This document shows positions 15,624-24,555 of a stretch of DNA of 64,000 nucleotides, piece after piece. Made by a program: the position numbers and the translations under genes. The notes beneath the pieces were generated by a model. That model was not told where the DNA came from. It ran no database searches and saw nothing but the letters and a program-made list of their open reading frames with translations. Origin of the DNA: Jatrophihabitans sp. (GTDB taxonomy: Bacteria > Actinomycetota > Actinomycetes > Mycobacteriales > Jatrophihabitantaceae); the NCBI GenBank assembly GCA_036399055.1, contig DASWNX010000030.1, positions 1 through 64,000 of the forward strand. The letters are read 5' to 3'. The first letter of the stretch is position 1; every line of letters begins with the position of its first letter.

Positions 15624-16850
15624 GTGGGCCGAGAGGACGCGTTCTCCGACGACATCGACTGGCTCGATGTCGGCTCTGACGCGCCCGGTCAGGCCACCCC
15701 GCCGCGACGCCCGTGGCCCAGGTGGTTCACGGTGGTGGTCGTCCTGACTGCCGTCGCACTCGTGCTCACGGTGCTGAACCGTGAACGGGGCGTCCAGTCG
15801 GCAGCGCGGCTGAGCACCGCGCCGACGACATCGGCACCGCCACCAACGCCCACCCAGACACCAACGTCGACCCAGACCGCACCCGAGACGTCCACCGCCC
15901 CGACGACCGCGCTGCCCGCGGTGTCGGTCACTCAGCTGGACCGGCCGCTGCTCGGCGCCACCACCGGCTGGGAGCTGATCGGCTACGGCGACGCGGTTCT
16001 GGTCCGCATCGAGTTGGCCGCCGGCCGGATCACTCGCACCGCCATCCCCAGCTTTCCTGACAATGGGGCGGCGACTCTGCTGGCAGGCACGGACCGGGTA
16101 CGCATCCAGCCGTTCGACAGGACCCCGAGCTTCCTCGTGCCGGACGGCAAGCCGTTCCGCGAGTTGCCCGCGCTCAAGCGGGACGGCTTGGTGTTTCCGG
16201 GACCGGCTGCCAACCAGATGTGGATGGAGTCCGGTGACAGCCCCCACCCGGTGATGACGCTGGCCACCTTGGATGGCGGCAAGCTTGCTGGGTCCCTCCC
16301 GATACCGCCGGAACTCTCGGCTTATGACGCGGTTGCCGACGGCGCGGGGGGACTGCTGTTCCCTGGCGCCAGCGGGGTGTACGCCGCTCAGTCCAACGGC
16401 CTGCGCCGAATCAGCACCGGTTCACTGGCGGCGGTCGGCCCGACCGGGTGGTTGGTGACCGAATGCGACGACCGGTACCGCTGCCAGACGGTGCTGATCG
16501 GCCGGGCCGACCGCTCACGGCGGACCGTGAACCCTCCGCTATCGGTTCGCAGCCCGCGTGGATCGATCTCGCCTGACGGGGCAACAGCGGCCGTGATGAT
16601 CGTCGACTTCAACGGAGACATCGCACTGCATCTGCTAGACCTCGCCTCGGGAAGCCAACGGGTCCTCAAGGTGTTCACCAGCGACGAGTACGGGGGCGCA
16701 GGCATAGTCTGGTCACCGGACAGCAGCTGGGTGTTCACCCTCACCGCCCAGGGGACGCTCGTGGTCCTCAACCGCGAGACCGGGGGCCTCGGCGGCTTGA
16801 ACATGTCGTTGCCGCCTCTCAACCAACTCGTCGTGCGGCCCGGCGGATAG
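15624..16850 (+). CDS. Membrane-anchored beta-propeller-like protein, paralogue 2
   Basis: This is also exactly 408 aa and clearly homologous to the preceding protein over the whole length. It shares SDDIDWLDV at the N-terminus, the membrane helix (WFTVVVVLTAVALVLTVLN), a Thr/Pro-rich spacer, LLGATTGWELI, GPTGWLVTECDDRYRCQTVLIGRAD and NRETGG near the end. The most different parts are the spacer and the blades around residues 130-200 and 300-350, so the two may bind different partners. It has its own promoter. The gene pair comes from a tandem duplication; the function is unknown. Confidence 0.75.
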   Translation: MGREDAFSDDIDWLDVGSDAPGQATPPRRPWPRWFTVVVVLTAVALVLTVLNRERGVQSAARLSTAPTTSAPPPTPTQTPTSTQTAPETSTAPTTALPAVSVTQLDRPLLGATTGWELIGYGDAVLVRIELAAGRITRTAIPSFPDNGAATLLAGTDRVRIQPFDRTPSFLVPDGKPFRELPALKRDGLVFPGPAANQMWMESGDSPHPVMTLATLDGGKLAGSLPIPPELSAYDAVADGAGGLLFPGASGVYAAQSNGLRRISTGSLAAVGPTGWLVTECDDRYRCQTVLIGRADRSRRTVNPPLSVRSPRGSISPDGATAAVMIVDFNGDIALHLLDLASGSQRVLKVFTSDEYGGAGIVWSPDSSWVFTLTAQGTLVVLNRETGGLGGLNMSLPPLNQLVVRPGG

Positions 16851-16880
16851 TCGCCGACTGCCTGGTCGCCGACTGCTTGG
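16851..16880. repeat. Two 15-bp tandem units after a stop codon
   Basis: TCGCCGACTGCCTGG and TCGCCGACTGCTTGG follow the TAG of the second propeller paralogue directly. Confidence 0.85.
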
Positions 16881-16915
16881 TTGCCTGCCGGCCGCGGCCC
16901 CGCCACACTCGCGGG

Positions 16916-17278
16916 ATGCGCCAGGCCTTCGCCCACACCGCCGAGTTGAGCATGCCCACCGGCGATGACCCGGCCGCCGTCGGGGCGGCCATCACCGTCG
17001 CGCTGTGCGGGCACTGGGAGCACGAGCCACCCTGCCCGCTGGCACCCCACCACACCGGCGCCGAGCGCGACGGTGAGACGGTGCGGGTGCGGACTCTCTT
17101 CGCGGCCGAGCCCGACCAGGAGCCCGAGGTCCGCCGCCTGATCGAGCAGGCGCTGCGCAGCGGTGAGCTGAGCGGCCCGGACGGGGCAACCGCACGCTGG
17201 CAGCTGCGGGGGAGCGAGGCCGCTGAGGTCAGCCCCGAGGAACGCGCCCACGCCGAGCGCCTTATCAGATACGGCTAG
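16916..17278 (+). CDS. Small hypothetical protein, 120 aa
   Basis: The ATG at 16916 gives MRQAFAHTAELSMPTGDDPAAVGAAITVALCGHWEHEPPC as the beginning; the frame extends 13 codons further but only into Arg-rich, unlikely sequence. The protein is soluble. It has a His/Cys-rich patch (CGHWEHEPPCPLAPHH), which could bind a metal, and an acidic helical C-terminus (EEPEV-like region, SPEERAHAERLIRYG). I do not recognise a family. It converges on the SDR gene, and a short repeat array fills the gap. Confidence 0.6.
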   Translation: MRQAFAHTAELSMPTGDDPAAVGAAITVALCGHWEHEPPCPLAPHHTGAERDGETVRVRTLFAAEPDQEPEVRRLIEQALRSGELSGPDGATARWQLRGSEAAEVSPEERAHAERLIRYG

Positions 17279-17327
17279 GACGGCTCAGGACGGCTCAGGA
17301 CGGGCAGGACCGGGCAGGACCGCTCAG
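17279..17327. repeat. Tandem 9-10-bp array after a stop codon
   Basis: Five units of GACGGCTCAG, GACGGGCAG and GACCGGGCAG type follow the TAG at 17276 and run into the end of the convergent SDR gene. Confidence 0.85.
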
Positions 17328-18151
17328 CTGAACCGGCTGCCGGGGATGCGCGGGAACTTGTCCAGCCCGAACACCTCGACCTGCGGTGAGCGCTGCTGCA
17401 CCAGCACCCCGCCGTCGACCACCAGGCACGCGCCGGTGACGTAGGCGGCGTCGTCGGAGGCGAGGAACACCGCCGGTCCGGCGAGGTCCTCCGGCGTCCC
17501 ACCGCGTCCCAGCGGCACCGTCTCATCGCGCAGCGTGCGCGCCGGGGGCGCCAGGTGCGCGGGGTTGGTCGCGATCAGGCCCGGCACCAGCGCGTTGACC
17601 CGGATGCCGTACGGCGCCAGGTCCAACGCCAGGCTGCGCGTCATCGCCTCGATGGCGCCCTTGGTGGCGTCGTAGGCGACCATGCCGCGATGCGAGCGAT
17701 TGGCGCCCCCGCTGGACACGTTGATCACGCAGCCGCCACCTGCGGCCGCCATCAGGCCGGCGACGCCGCGGGTGCACAGGTAGTGGCTCGTGAGGTTGGT
17801 CCGCACCAGCCGGTCCCACCAGTCCTGGTCGCTGTCGAGAAAGTGGCGCAGCGTGGTGACGTCGCCAGCGTTGTTGACCAGGATGTCGACGCGGGCGAAC
17901 CGGTCCAGGGTCGTCTGGATCAGCCGGTCGACGTCCGCTGCGACGCCGGCGTCGCCTCCGACGCCGATCGCGTTTCCGCCTTGATTGACGATGGATTCGG
18001 CGGCACTCCCGGCGCCGTCGACATCGATGTCGGACAGCGCGACGTGCGCGCCTTCGGCGGCGAATCGGCTGGCGATCGCGTAGCCGATGCCCCGCGCGGC
18101 GCCGGTGACGATCGCGACCTTTCCCGTCAGTTCAGCTCGTGGTGCTCCCAT
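17324..18151 (-). CDS. Short-chain dehydrogenase/reductase (SDR) family oxidoreductase
   Basis: This 275-aa classical SDR has the NAD(P)-binding motif TGAARGIG near residue 18, DID at the end of the second strand (probably NAD-preferring), NNAG in LVNNAGDVT, the catalytic Ser in VINVSSGG and the YxxxK pair in VAYDATKGA. The ATG at 18151 begins at MGAPRAELTGKVAIVTG; upstream in-frame sequence lacks family similarity. It lies 43 nt behind the FAD oxidase gene on the same strand, so both probably act in one catabolic route on an amino-acid- or sugar-derived substrate, which cannot be named. The C-terminus QVEVFGLDKFPRIPG is longer than usual. Confidence 0.88.
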   Translation of the reverse strand: MGAPRAELTGKVAIVTGAARGIGYAIASRFAAEGAHVALSDIDVDGAGSAAESIVNQGGNAIGVGGDAGVAADVDRLIQTTLDRFARVDILVNNAGDVTTLRHFLDSDQDWWDRLVRTNLTSHYLCTRGVAGLMAAAGGGCVINVSSGGANRSHRGMVAYDATKGAIEAMTRSLALDLAPYGIRVNALVPGLIATNPAHLAPPARTLRDETVPLGRGGTPEDLAGPAVFLASDDAAYVTGACLVVDGGVLVQQRSPQVEVFGLDKFPRIPGSRFS

Positions 18152-18194
18152 GACGCCTTCCGTGTGATCTTCGGTGAGTGAGTCTCGGGGCAGC

Positions 18195-19304
18195 TCAGAC
18201 GACGATCGGCTCCACCCGGCTGCCACCGACCTCGGCGAACCGTTCCACCCGAAACGGAGTCAGGTCGATCGAGGGCTGCCGACCGGTGACCAGCTCGGCG
18301 AGGTGCTCTCCCACCGCCGGCGAGAGTTGGAAGCCATGGCCGGAGAAGCCGGTGGCGTAGTAGAAGCCCTCCAGGTGCGCTGAGCGTCCGACCATGGCGT
18401 TGTGGTCCGGGCTCATGTCGTAGTCGCCGTGCCAGGTGGAGGTGAGCGGCGCGTCGACGATCACCGGCAGCCGGTGCGTCGCCGGCGTCATCAGATCCTC
18501 GGCCGTCACTTCCCGACCGCCGAAGACCAGTCCCGGGCCCTCGCGGTGAAAGTAGAACCCGGTGGCGAAATCGATAGTCAGCGGAACGTCGTCGGCGATG
18601 CCGCCGCTGTGCGAGGTGAAGAAGAGCCGCCGCCGTTCGGGGCTGACCGGCAGGTCGACCTCGGCCGTGGCGGCGATCGCGCGCGAGCCCGTCCCGGCCG
18701 TGCAGATGACGGTCGAGGTCGCGATCCGCTCACCGCGCTCGGTCTCCACCGCCTGCACCCGCCCGTGCTCGGTGACTATCCGCCTGACCCGCTCGCCCTG
18801 CCGGATGACCACCCCGCGACGGCGAGCCGCGGCGGCGTAGCCCTGCACCACGGCCTCGGGAGTGGCGTAGCCGTCCGACGGGCAGAACGTCGCACCGAGG
18901 AGGTCCTCAGTTCTCAGCTGCGGCACCAGCTCGCCGGCCTGCTCCGGGCTCAGGGTCCGCACCGGGACGCCGAGTGACTGCTGCAGGGCGACCGACTGGC
19001 CGAACATCGCCAGGTCGGACGGGGAGCTGAGCAAGAACAGGTAGCCCACCTGGCGGAAGGAGATCTCAGCGCCGGTCAGCTGCTCGAAATCCATCAGCTC
19101 GGCCAGTGAGCGCTGCGCCAGCCGCACGTTGAGCGCGTCGCCGTGTTGCAGCCGGATGCCGCCCGCTGCCTTGCTGGTCGATCCGCTGGCCAGGGTGTCC
19201 GCCTCGAGCAGCACGATGTCGGCGTACCCGGCCTCGGCGAGGTGGTAGGCGACGCTCGCGCCGACGCACCCGCCACCCACGATCACGGCATCTACGGCTG
19301 CCAT
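18195..19304 (-). CDS. FAD-dependent oxidoreductase, DAO (glycine/sarcosine oxidase-like) family
   Basis: This 369-aa flavoprotein has the N-terminal dinucleotide-binding motif VIVGGGCVGASVAYHLAE (residues 7-24) with the acidic residue in LLEADTLASGSTSKAAGG, and the C-terminal FAD motif YYATGFSGHGFQLSPAVGEHLAELV. The pattern matches D-amino-acid/sarcosine oxidase or dehydrogenase relatives that oxidise secondary or primary amines. The exact substrate is unknown. A GGAG-type ribosome-binding site lies before the ATG at 19304. It is the first gene of a two-gene operon with the SDR. Confidence 0.88.
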   Translation of the reverse strand: MAAVDAVIVGGGCVGASVAYHLAEAGYADIVLLEADTLASGSTSKAAGGIRLQHGDALNVRLAQRSLAELMDFEQLTGAEISFRQVGYLFLLSSPSDLAMFGQSVALQQSLGVPVRTLSPEQAGELVPQLRTEDLLGATFCPSDGYATPEAVVQGYAAAARRRGVVIRQGERVRRIVTEHGRVQAVETERGERIATSTVICTAGTGSRAIAATAEVDLPVSPERRRLFFTSHSGGIADDVPLTIDFATGFYFHREGPGLVFGGREVTAEDLMTPATHRLPVIVDAPLTSTWHGDYDMSPDHNAMVGRSAHLEGFYYATGFSGHGFQLSPAVGEHLAELVTGRQPSIDLTPFRVERFAEVGGSRVEPIVV

Positions 19305-19474
19305 CTCACTCCCTCACCGCTGACGGGTCACCGCTGACTGGGCCAGGCGACCCGGACGCCCAGCCGTTCAAATCGTCGCGGCAGCGCGACACTGAGCGGG
19401 TACCTGGCAGGCGCGGGCCTTTCGCGACAATTCGCAGGTGCAATGACCGCTGCGGCCGAGGAGTCGGCGGATCG

Positions 19475-22099
19475 TCAGGTCGTGACGGTGAGCGTGTGGC
19501 GGCCCTCGCGGGTGGACACCGTGACCTCCGCTCCCCGGTTGGTCTGAACGACCCGGTAGTCGCGCACCGGCCGTCCGTCCAGGTACACGTGCTCCGGATG
19601 CGCGCCGCGCGGCAGGGTGTGCCCGATCACCACCCGGTCGGCGTCCACGCCGTGGCTGACCGAGATCCTGGTCCGGTACACGTTGCCGGTGTGGCTGGCG
19701 GACACGTCAACCGAGCCGCGGCCGAGCCGGATGTCCTTTCCGGCCACCGTCGGGTGGCCCTGCGGCACCTGGGCGACGATCTCGACCCGCGCGTGCCCGA
19801 GGTCCGGACGCACCCCCAGCCACTGGTGCACCACCGCCCAGGCGGTGCCGTAATTGCCCCATGCCTGCATAAACATCGACCGGCACGTCCAGCAGCGGTC
19901 GATGTTGGCGCCCTGGTCCGGTGACGGGAAGATCTCCGGCATCGCGCCGGGCTGCTCGTCCGGCGTGCCGCCGGTGGCGGGCTCGGCGAACATCGGCTCG
20001 GCCAGGGCGTGCATGTAGCGCAGCTGCTGGTCAGGCCCCAGCCGCCCGTAGTTGCCTTCGCCCACCGACTGGATCGACGTCGTCAGGCCATAGGCGATCC
20101 GCTCGCCCAGACCGGCCGGGCCGCCGCCGCAGCCGGTGTGGAACAGGCCCTGGTTGAACGGCTCAACACCGCTGAAGCAGTCATTCTCACGCCCGGCCAA
20201 CGCGGCGTTGCCATGGGCGAACGGCGCCAGCCCAGGCGCCGTGCGGCCGTTGACCCGCAATTCGACCTCCATCGGGGTCTGGCCGATCCAGTGCTTCTGG
20301 AAGGACTGGACATCGCCCGGATCGGTCAGCGAGTCGGCGTACTGCGCCGCGGCCTGGTACCACCATGCCGTGTCGAACCGCTGCTGCACCGCCCGCGCGA
20401 GCCTCGTCGTCCAGGCATAGGTGGCCTTGTCGTGCTTGGCCTGCGCCATGTCGGCGAGGTCGTACAGGCCGCGCAGGAAGTACACGGTGTTGTCGAGCTT
20501 CTCCGTGCCCATGCCGGTGCGTTCGACGTTGCCCAGCCCCTCTGGAAAGCCGTCGTGGTCGACGTCGAGGTTCTTCACCACGTAGCGCAGGTTGCGCACG
20601 CTGAAGTCATACATCTCGTCGCGGAACCGGTCGTTGCCGGTCCAACGCCAGATGAGCGCGACGGTGCTGGGGAACTTGACGGTCTCGTCGGTGTTGAAGT
20701 CATAGCTCACCGTGCCGTCCGGATTCGTGGTCCGCGAGTCCTTGCCGAACCACACCGAGCCATCGGAGACCACCTCGTGGGTCACGACGCCGGAGCGGTT
20801 GTTCAGCAGGTCCGAGACCTCGCGCAGCGCCCGCAGGTGCGCCTCGATCGCCTCGAACTGGCCGACCGACACCGCGGCGAACGCGGTGTACTCGGCGTCG
20901 GTGCCGAAGATCCACGGGTAGTCCGGATAGCCGGCCCCGATCCAGGTCGCCGAGGGCACCGTGCCGGCCGGCGCGGGGAATTGCTTGCCCTGGTTGGTCC
21001 AGCGGATCTGCAGGTCCCTCGCGGTCTGGGTGAGGTCGGCGATGTTCTGCTTGCCCCACTCGATGGAGTTCTGCACCAGCCGGTCCCCGGGCAGCGACAG
21101 CGTGGTGCGGGCCGCCAGCCGCTGCCGGGAGGCGATCTTCGCGGCCAGCTGACGGGCCGGGTCGCGCAGCGCCCGGGACAGCTCGGAACGGGCCGACTTC
21201 AGCCCGGTGTCCGAACCGGCCGCGGCCAGCCATACGGTCTTCGAGCCGCCGGCCGGCAGGCTCAGCGTGTAGGTCAGCCGGCCGCCGACGCCACGCCCGA
21301 ACGGGCCGTCGTCACACTGGGACGGCTTCGGCTCCGCGGGCGCGCCTGGCTCGGCGCCGGTGCAGCGATGCCCTGGCTGCGCGCCCCAGAACTGGCTGCC
21401 GATCTGGCCGGTGTCCGCCTTGAGCCCGGTGCCGACCAGCGCCGCGTAGTGGTGGACCGGGGCGCCGGGCAGCGCGCCGTCGTCGGTGAACACCAGGTTC
21501 TTGCCGTCATAGCGGCCCTTGTCGGGCAGGTTGGCGCTGGCGTTCGGCGTGACGCCCTCGAACCCCCACGGGTATTGGCCCATCAGCTCCGAATGCGCGT
21601 CGATCGACAGCTTCGCGGTGCGAGCCGCCCCAGGGTTGGTGACGGTGAGCCCGAACAGGGCGCCCCGGGCGCCGTCGGGCACGAAGTCGGTGCGCTGGAG
21701 CTTCAGGCCGGCGGTGTCGGGAAGCTGGAAGCGGGTGTAGCCCCAGCCGCTGGAGAACTTTGTCGCCGGCCCGACCCACTGGCCGTCCAGTCCGAACCAC
21801 ACCCCGTCGAGCAGCTTCAACGGCGGCGTCCAGACCCCGCCCATCTCTCCGGTGATGTGCCAGCCATTGGCGTAGAACCGGCCGTCTTCAAAGCCGATCG
21901 AGTACGCCCGGGTTCCGGCTGCGACCTCGCGGCGGTCGGCCAGCCTGCTGGTCACCGACAGCTCCGGCGAGGAGGCCAGCCGATGAGCCGGCCCGCCCTT
22001 GGAGCCGCTCGGTGAGGAGTTCGCGGCCGGTTGTCCCATGATCGAGATGCTGAGCACCACGCCGACGGCTGACAGGGCCACTGGGATTCTCGCGTGCAT
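19475..22099 (-). CDS. Secreted six-hairpin glycosidase-like protein
   Basis: This 874-aa protein begins with a signal peptide (MHARIPVALSAVGVVLSISIMG) at the ATG 22099, which has GGAGGA about 8 nt upstream; the open frame further upstream to 22885 is not part of the gene. After an N-terminal beta-sandwich (about residues 60-330) follows an (alpha/alpha)6-barrel region (about 350-760) with motifs typical of GH15/GH63/amylo-glucosidase-like enzymes (YPDYPWIFGTDAEYTAFA, DVDHDGFPEGLGN, TAWAVVHQWLGVRPD). Acid residues in these loops are the likely catalytic ones. The probable role is breakdown of extracellular alpha-glucans or rhamnosyl/glucosyl polymers; the substrate is not determinable. The C-terminus is a small beta domain. 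Confidence 0.8.
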   Translation of the reverse strand: MHARIPVALSAVGVVLSISIMGQPAANSSPSGSKGGPAHRLASSPELSVTSRLADRREVAAGTRAYSIGFEDGRFYANGWHITGEMGGVWTPPLKLLDGVWFGLDGQWVGPATKFSSGWGYTRFQLPDTAGLKLQRTDFVPDGARGALFGLTVTNPGAARTAKLSIDAHSELMGQYPWGFEGVTPNASANLPDKGRYDGKNLVFTDDGALPGAPVHHYAALVGTGLKADTGQIGSQFWGAQPGHRCTGAEPGAPAEPKPSQCDDGPFGRGVGGRLTYTLSLPAGGSKTVWLAAAGSDTGLKSARSELSRALRDPARQLAAKIASRQRLAARTTLSLPGDRLVQNSIEWGKQNIADLTQTARDLQIRWTNQGKQFPAPAGTVPSATWIGAGYPDYPWIFGTDAEYTAFAAVSVGQFEAIEAHLRALREVSDLLNNRSGVVTHEVVSDGSVWFGKDSRTTNPDGTVSYDFNTDETVKFPSTVALIWRWTGNDRFRDEMYDFSVRNLRYVVKNLDVDHDGFPEGLGNVERTGMGTEKLDNTVYFLRGLYDLADMAQAKHDKATYAWTTRLARAVQQRFDTAWWYQAAAQYADSLTDPGDVQSFQKHWIGQTPMEVELRVNGRTAPGLAPFAHGNAALAGRENDCFSGVEPFNQGLFHTGCGGGPAGLGERIAYGLTTSIQSVGEGNYGRLGPDQQLRYMHALAEPMFAEPATGGTPDEQPGAMPEIFPSPDQGANIDRCWTCRSMFMQAWGNYGTAWAVVHQWLGVRPDLGHARVEIVAQVPQGHPTVAGKDIRLGRGSVDVSASHTGNVYRTRISVSHGVDADRVVIGHTLPRGAHPEHVYLDGRPVRDYRVVQTNRGAEVTVSTREGRHTLTVTT

Positions 22100-22296
22100 G
22101 AGCGCCGTCCTCCGACTAGCGCCGACTGGCTTGTTCCACACCAGAAACGGCTGCGGCCACGCACACGATCGGCTGTTCGGACGGGGGACTGACCCCTGGT
22201 GACCGGCAGTCCTAGCGTCTCTCCGATCGGGTCGAAGGTCAACGCCGACAAGTCCCAGTCCTCCGAGGGATCGGGCTGTTCTGTCTGTCGGGACAG

Positions 22297-22379
22297 GCGC
22301 TGTTGGGACAGGCGCTGTCGGCAGACAGGCGCTGTCGGCAGACAGACGCCGTCGGCAGACAGACGCCGTCGGCAGACAG
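22297..22379. repeat. 17-bp tandem repeat, four full copies plus one variant
   Basis: One 15-bp variant is followed by four 17-bp units of GCGCTGTCGGCAGACAG or ACGCCGTCGGCAGACAG. They end 4 bases before the stop codon of the minus-strand pspC-like gene, in the spacer to the glycosidase gene. Confidence 0.9.
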
Positions 22380-22383
22380 GTGC

Positions 22384-22641
22384 TCAGGCAGGCGGCCCGA
22401 AGTCCGTCCGGGCCGGACCGGCCGGTCCCTGCTGGGCCGGCGGCATCAGGATCCAGAGCACCGGGTAGACGATCAGCTGGCTGCCCGGCGCCACGAGCAG
22501 CACGATCAGGAACAGCAGCCGGGCAGGCCAGGGGGCGAGGCCGAATCGCTGGCCGAGCCCGGCGCACACTCCGCCGAGGATCCGTCCCTGGCTCGGACGG
22601 GTGAGCCCCTGGCTGCGGAAACGCTCTTGGATGGACCCCAT
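22384..22641 (-). CDS. PspC domain membrane protein
   Basis: The 85-aa protein begins MGSIQERFRSQGLTRP at the ATG 22641, with GAGGAGA upstream. The short sequence shows the PspC signature: GRILGGVCAGLGQRFGL followed by a hydrophobic segment (ARLLFLIVLLVAPGSQLIVYPVLWILMP). PspC proteins act at the membrane in envelope-stress sensing, and small stand-alone copies are common in actinomycetes. It is divergent from the AIM24-family gene, which leads into the Ter cluster. Confidence 0.85.
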   Translation of the reverse strand: MGSIQERFRSQGLTRPSQGRILGGVCAGLGQRFGLAPWPARLLFLIVLLVAPGSQLIVYPVLWILMPPAQQGPAGPARTDFGPPA

Positions 22642-22926
22642 GAGATGTGTTCTCCTCTGCACGTCGGCCGGTGGGCCGCGCGCCGCTCGGTGCGGCGTCA
22701 GGGATAAGCATCGCCCCCGATGAGGCGTCGCGGCGTCGGGGTCGGCCCTGATATCCCCGCCCCGAGCCGATCAGGCGGTCAGGGTCGCACCCCACCCGCA
22801 GGTCGCCGTCAGAGCACGCCAGAGACTGGTGGGCTGATACGCCTGCCTCACGGCGCCGGGCAAGGTCGGTACGGTGATTTTTCATCCCTCGCGTTGCCTG
22901 AGCACGACTTTCCCAAGGAGGAACCG

Positions 22927-23730
22927 ATGAGCCTCGACATCCAGATCAGCGGCAACGTCATGCAGATGGCGCTCGTCCAGCTTCGGCCTGGACAGACCGT
23001 CTACAGCGAGGCGGGCAAGTTCCTGTTCAGCTCGGCCGACGTGACGATGGAGACCAAGTTGAGCGCGCCGGCCAGCGCCGGTCAGCCCGCGGGCGCCGGT
23101 GGCCTGGGCGGCATGCTGCGCGGGGCGATGGACGTCGGCAAGCGGGTGCTGGCGGGTGAGTCGTTCGCGTTCTGCCACTTCAACACCGCGGGCGGGGACG
23201 GCCTGCTCGCACTGGCCGGGGTGCTGCCCGGCGAGATGCGGGTGCTCGAGCTGGACGGCCGGACCACCTGGTTCGCTGAGAAGGACGCCTTCGTCGCCGC
23301 CGAGGCCGGGGTCCACTTCGACATCGCGTTCTCGGGTCTGCGGCAGGGGCTCGCCGGCGGCGAGGGCTTCGTGCTCGAGAAGTTCACCGGCCAGGGCAGC
23401 CTGATCATCGCCGGCGCCGGCAACTTCATCGACATCAACCCGGCCGATTACGGCGGCCGGCTCAAGGTGGACACCGGGTGCGTGGTCGCCTGGGATGACC
23501 GGATCACCTACGGCATCGAGCGGGTGGGCTCGCTGAACCGGGCCGGTGTGATGAACGCGATGTTCGGCGGTGAGGGAATGACCCTGGCGACCCTGAGCGG
23601 CAACGGCTCGGTGATCCTGCAGTCACTGACCATCGACGGGCTGGCCAAGGCGCTGGCCAAGAACATGGGCGCAGGTGACCGCAAGACCGGGGCCGGAATG
23701 GGCGGGCTGTTCTCCGGCAGCACCAGCTGA
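22927..23730 (+). CDS. AIM24 / TIGR00266 family protein
   Basis: The 267-aa protein starts at an ATG with AAGGAGGA 8 nt upstream; the longer frame from 22720 has no ribosome-binding site. It shows the AIM24 pattern: a doubled beta-helix with VYSEAGKFLFSSADV early, the GESFAFCHFNTAGG turn, FTGQGSLIIAGAGNFIDI and KVDTGCVVAWDDRITY. Family members are widespread beta-propeller-like proteins of unclear function, often next to Ter genes. Here it directly precedes the TerD cluster, which supports a shared role. No catalytic residues are known. Confidence 0.88.
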   Translation: MSLDIQISGNVMQMALVQLRPGQTVYSEAGKFLFSSADVTMETKLSAPASAGQPAGAGGLGGMLRGAMDVGKRVLAGESFAFCHFNTAGGDGLLALAGVLPGEMRVLELDGRTTWFAEKDAFVAAEAGVHFDIAFSGLRQGLAGGEGFVLEKFTGQGSLIIAGAGNFIDINPADYGGRLKVDTGCVVAWDDRITYGIERVGSLNRAGVMNAMFGGEGMTLATLSGNGSVILQSLTIDGLAKALAKNMGAGDRKTGAGMGGLFSGSTS

Positions 23731-23923
23731 TCCGGCCGCGAGGCCTGTCGACGAACCGTTTTTCACGGCCGCCGCACGCGCGTCGCGTCACAGAAGCACA
23801 CCCGGACGGAACTTGTCAGCGGCCTTAATCGTCTCGCCTAGCATGAACAACGTCGCCCACACCGGGCGGCGATGATCCGCGACGAGGGCCATGCGGCCTT
23901 CCTCTAGTCACCTGGAGTTTCAC

Positions 23924-24499
23924 GTGGGAGTCAGCCTCACCAAAGGCGGCAACGTCTCGCTCACCAAGGCAGCCCCCGGTCTGACCGCGGTCACGGTCGG
24001 CCTGGGCTGGGACGCCCGCACTACCGACGGCCAGGACTTCGACCTCGATGCCAGCGCGATCGCCTGCGGCGCCGACGGCAAGGTCCTCTCCGACAAGCAC
24101 TTCATCTTCTTCAACAACCTCGCCAGCCCCGAGGGCGCGGTCGAGCACACCGGCGACAACCTGACCGGTGAGGGCGAGGGCGATGACGAGCAGGTCAAGG
24201 TCAACCTCGCCGGCGCACCCGCCGAGATCGACAAGATCGTGTTTCCGGTCTCGATCTACAACGCTGAGACCGGCGGCCAGTCCTTCGGCCAGGTCCGCAA
24301 CGCCTTCATCCGAGTGGTGAACCAGGCCGACGGCAGTGAGCTCGCGCGCTACGACCTGTCCGAGGACGCCTCGACCGAGACCGCGATGGTCTTCGGCGAG
24401 CTGTACCGCAGCGGCGCGGAGTGGAAGTTCCGGGCGGTGGGCCAGGGTTACACCTCGGGTCTGGCCGGCATCGCACGCGATTACGGCGTCAACGTCTGA
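23924..24499 (+). CDS. terD: TerD family protein, canonical copy 1
   Basis: This 191-aa protein (GTG at 23924, GGAG 7 nt upstream) belongs to the tellurium-resistance TerD/TerZ family of Ca2+-binding proteins. It begins with [18 protein letters not shown] and has the conserved acidic blocks [18 protein letters not shown] and [17 protein letters not shown] that build two calcium sites, plus the closing [20 protein letters not shown]. It is thought to act with TerC at the membrane in resistance to tellurite, phage or oxidative stress. It is the first of the Ter block, and the second copy follows 56 nt downstream. Confidence 0.95.
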   Translation: MGVSLTKGGNVSLTKAAPGLTAVTVGLGWDARTTDGQDFDLDASAIACGADGKVLSDKHFIFFNNLASPEGAVEHTGDNLTGEGEGDDEQVKVNLAGAPAEIDKIVFPVSIYNAETGGQSFGQVRNAFIRVVNQADGSELARYDLSEDASTETAMVFGELYRSGAEWKFRAVGQGYTSGLAGIARDYGVNV

Positions 24500-24555
24500 C
24501 CCAGGCGCGGTGCGGCGCGCAAGCGTGCGCAGGAGGAGAACGCGGAGGAAGTCGG

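Noticed and set aside
20009-22015. 668-aa open frame opposite the glycosidase
   Set aside because: Antisense shadow with typical Arg/Gly/Val repeats; the minus-strand glycosidase has a signal peptide and ribosome-binding site.
22100-22885. N-terminal extension (262 aa) of the glycosidase frame
   Set aside because: It runs through the pspC-like gene and the 17-bp repeats (residues like SADSACLPTAPVPTAPV come from the repeat); the signal peptide begins at 22099.
23813-23844. Promoter TTGTCA / TAGCAT before terD
   Set aside because: The spacing of 20 bp is too long for a standard promoter, and other AT-containing hexamers are equally good; not certain enough to list.
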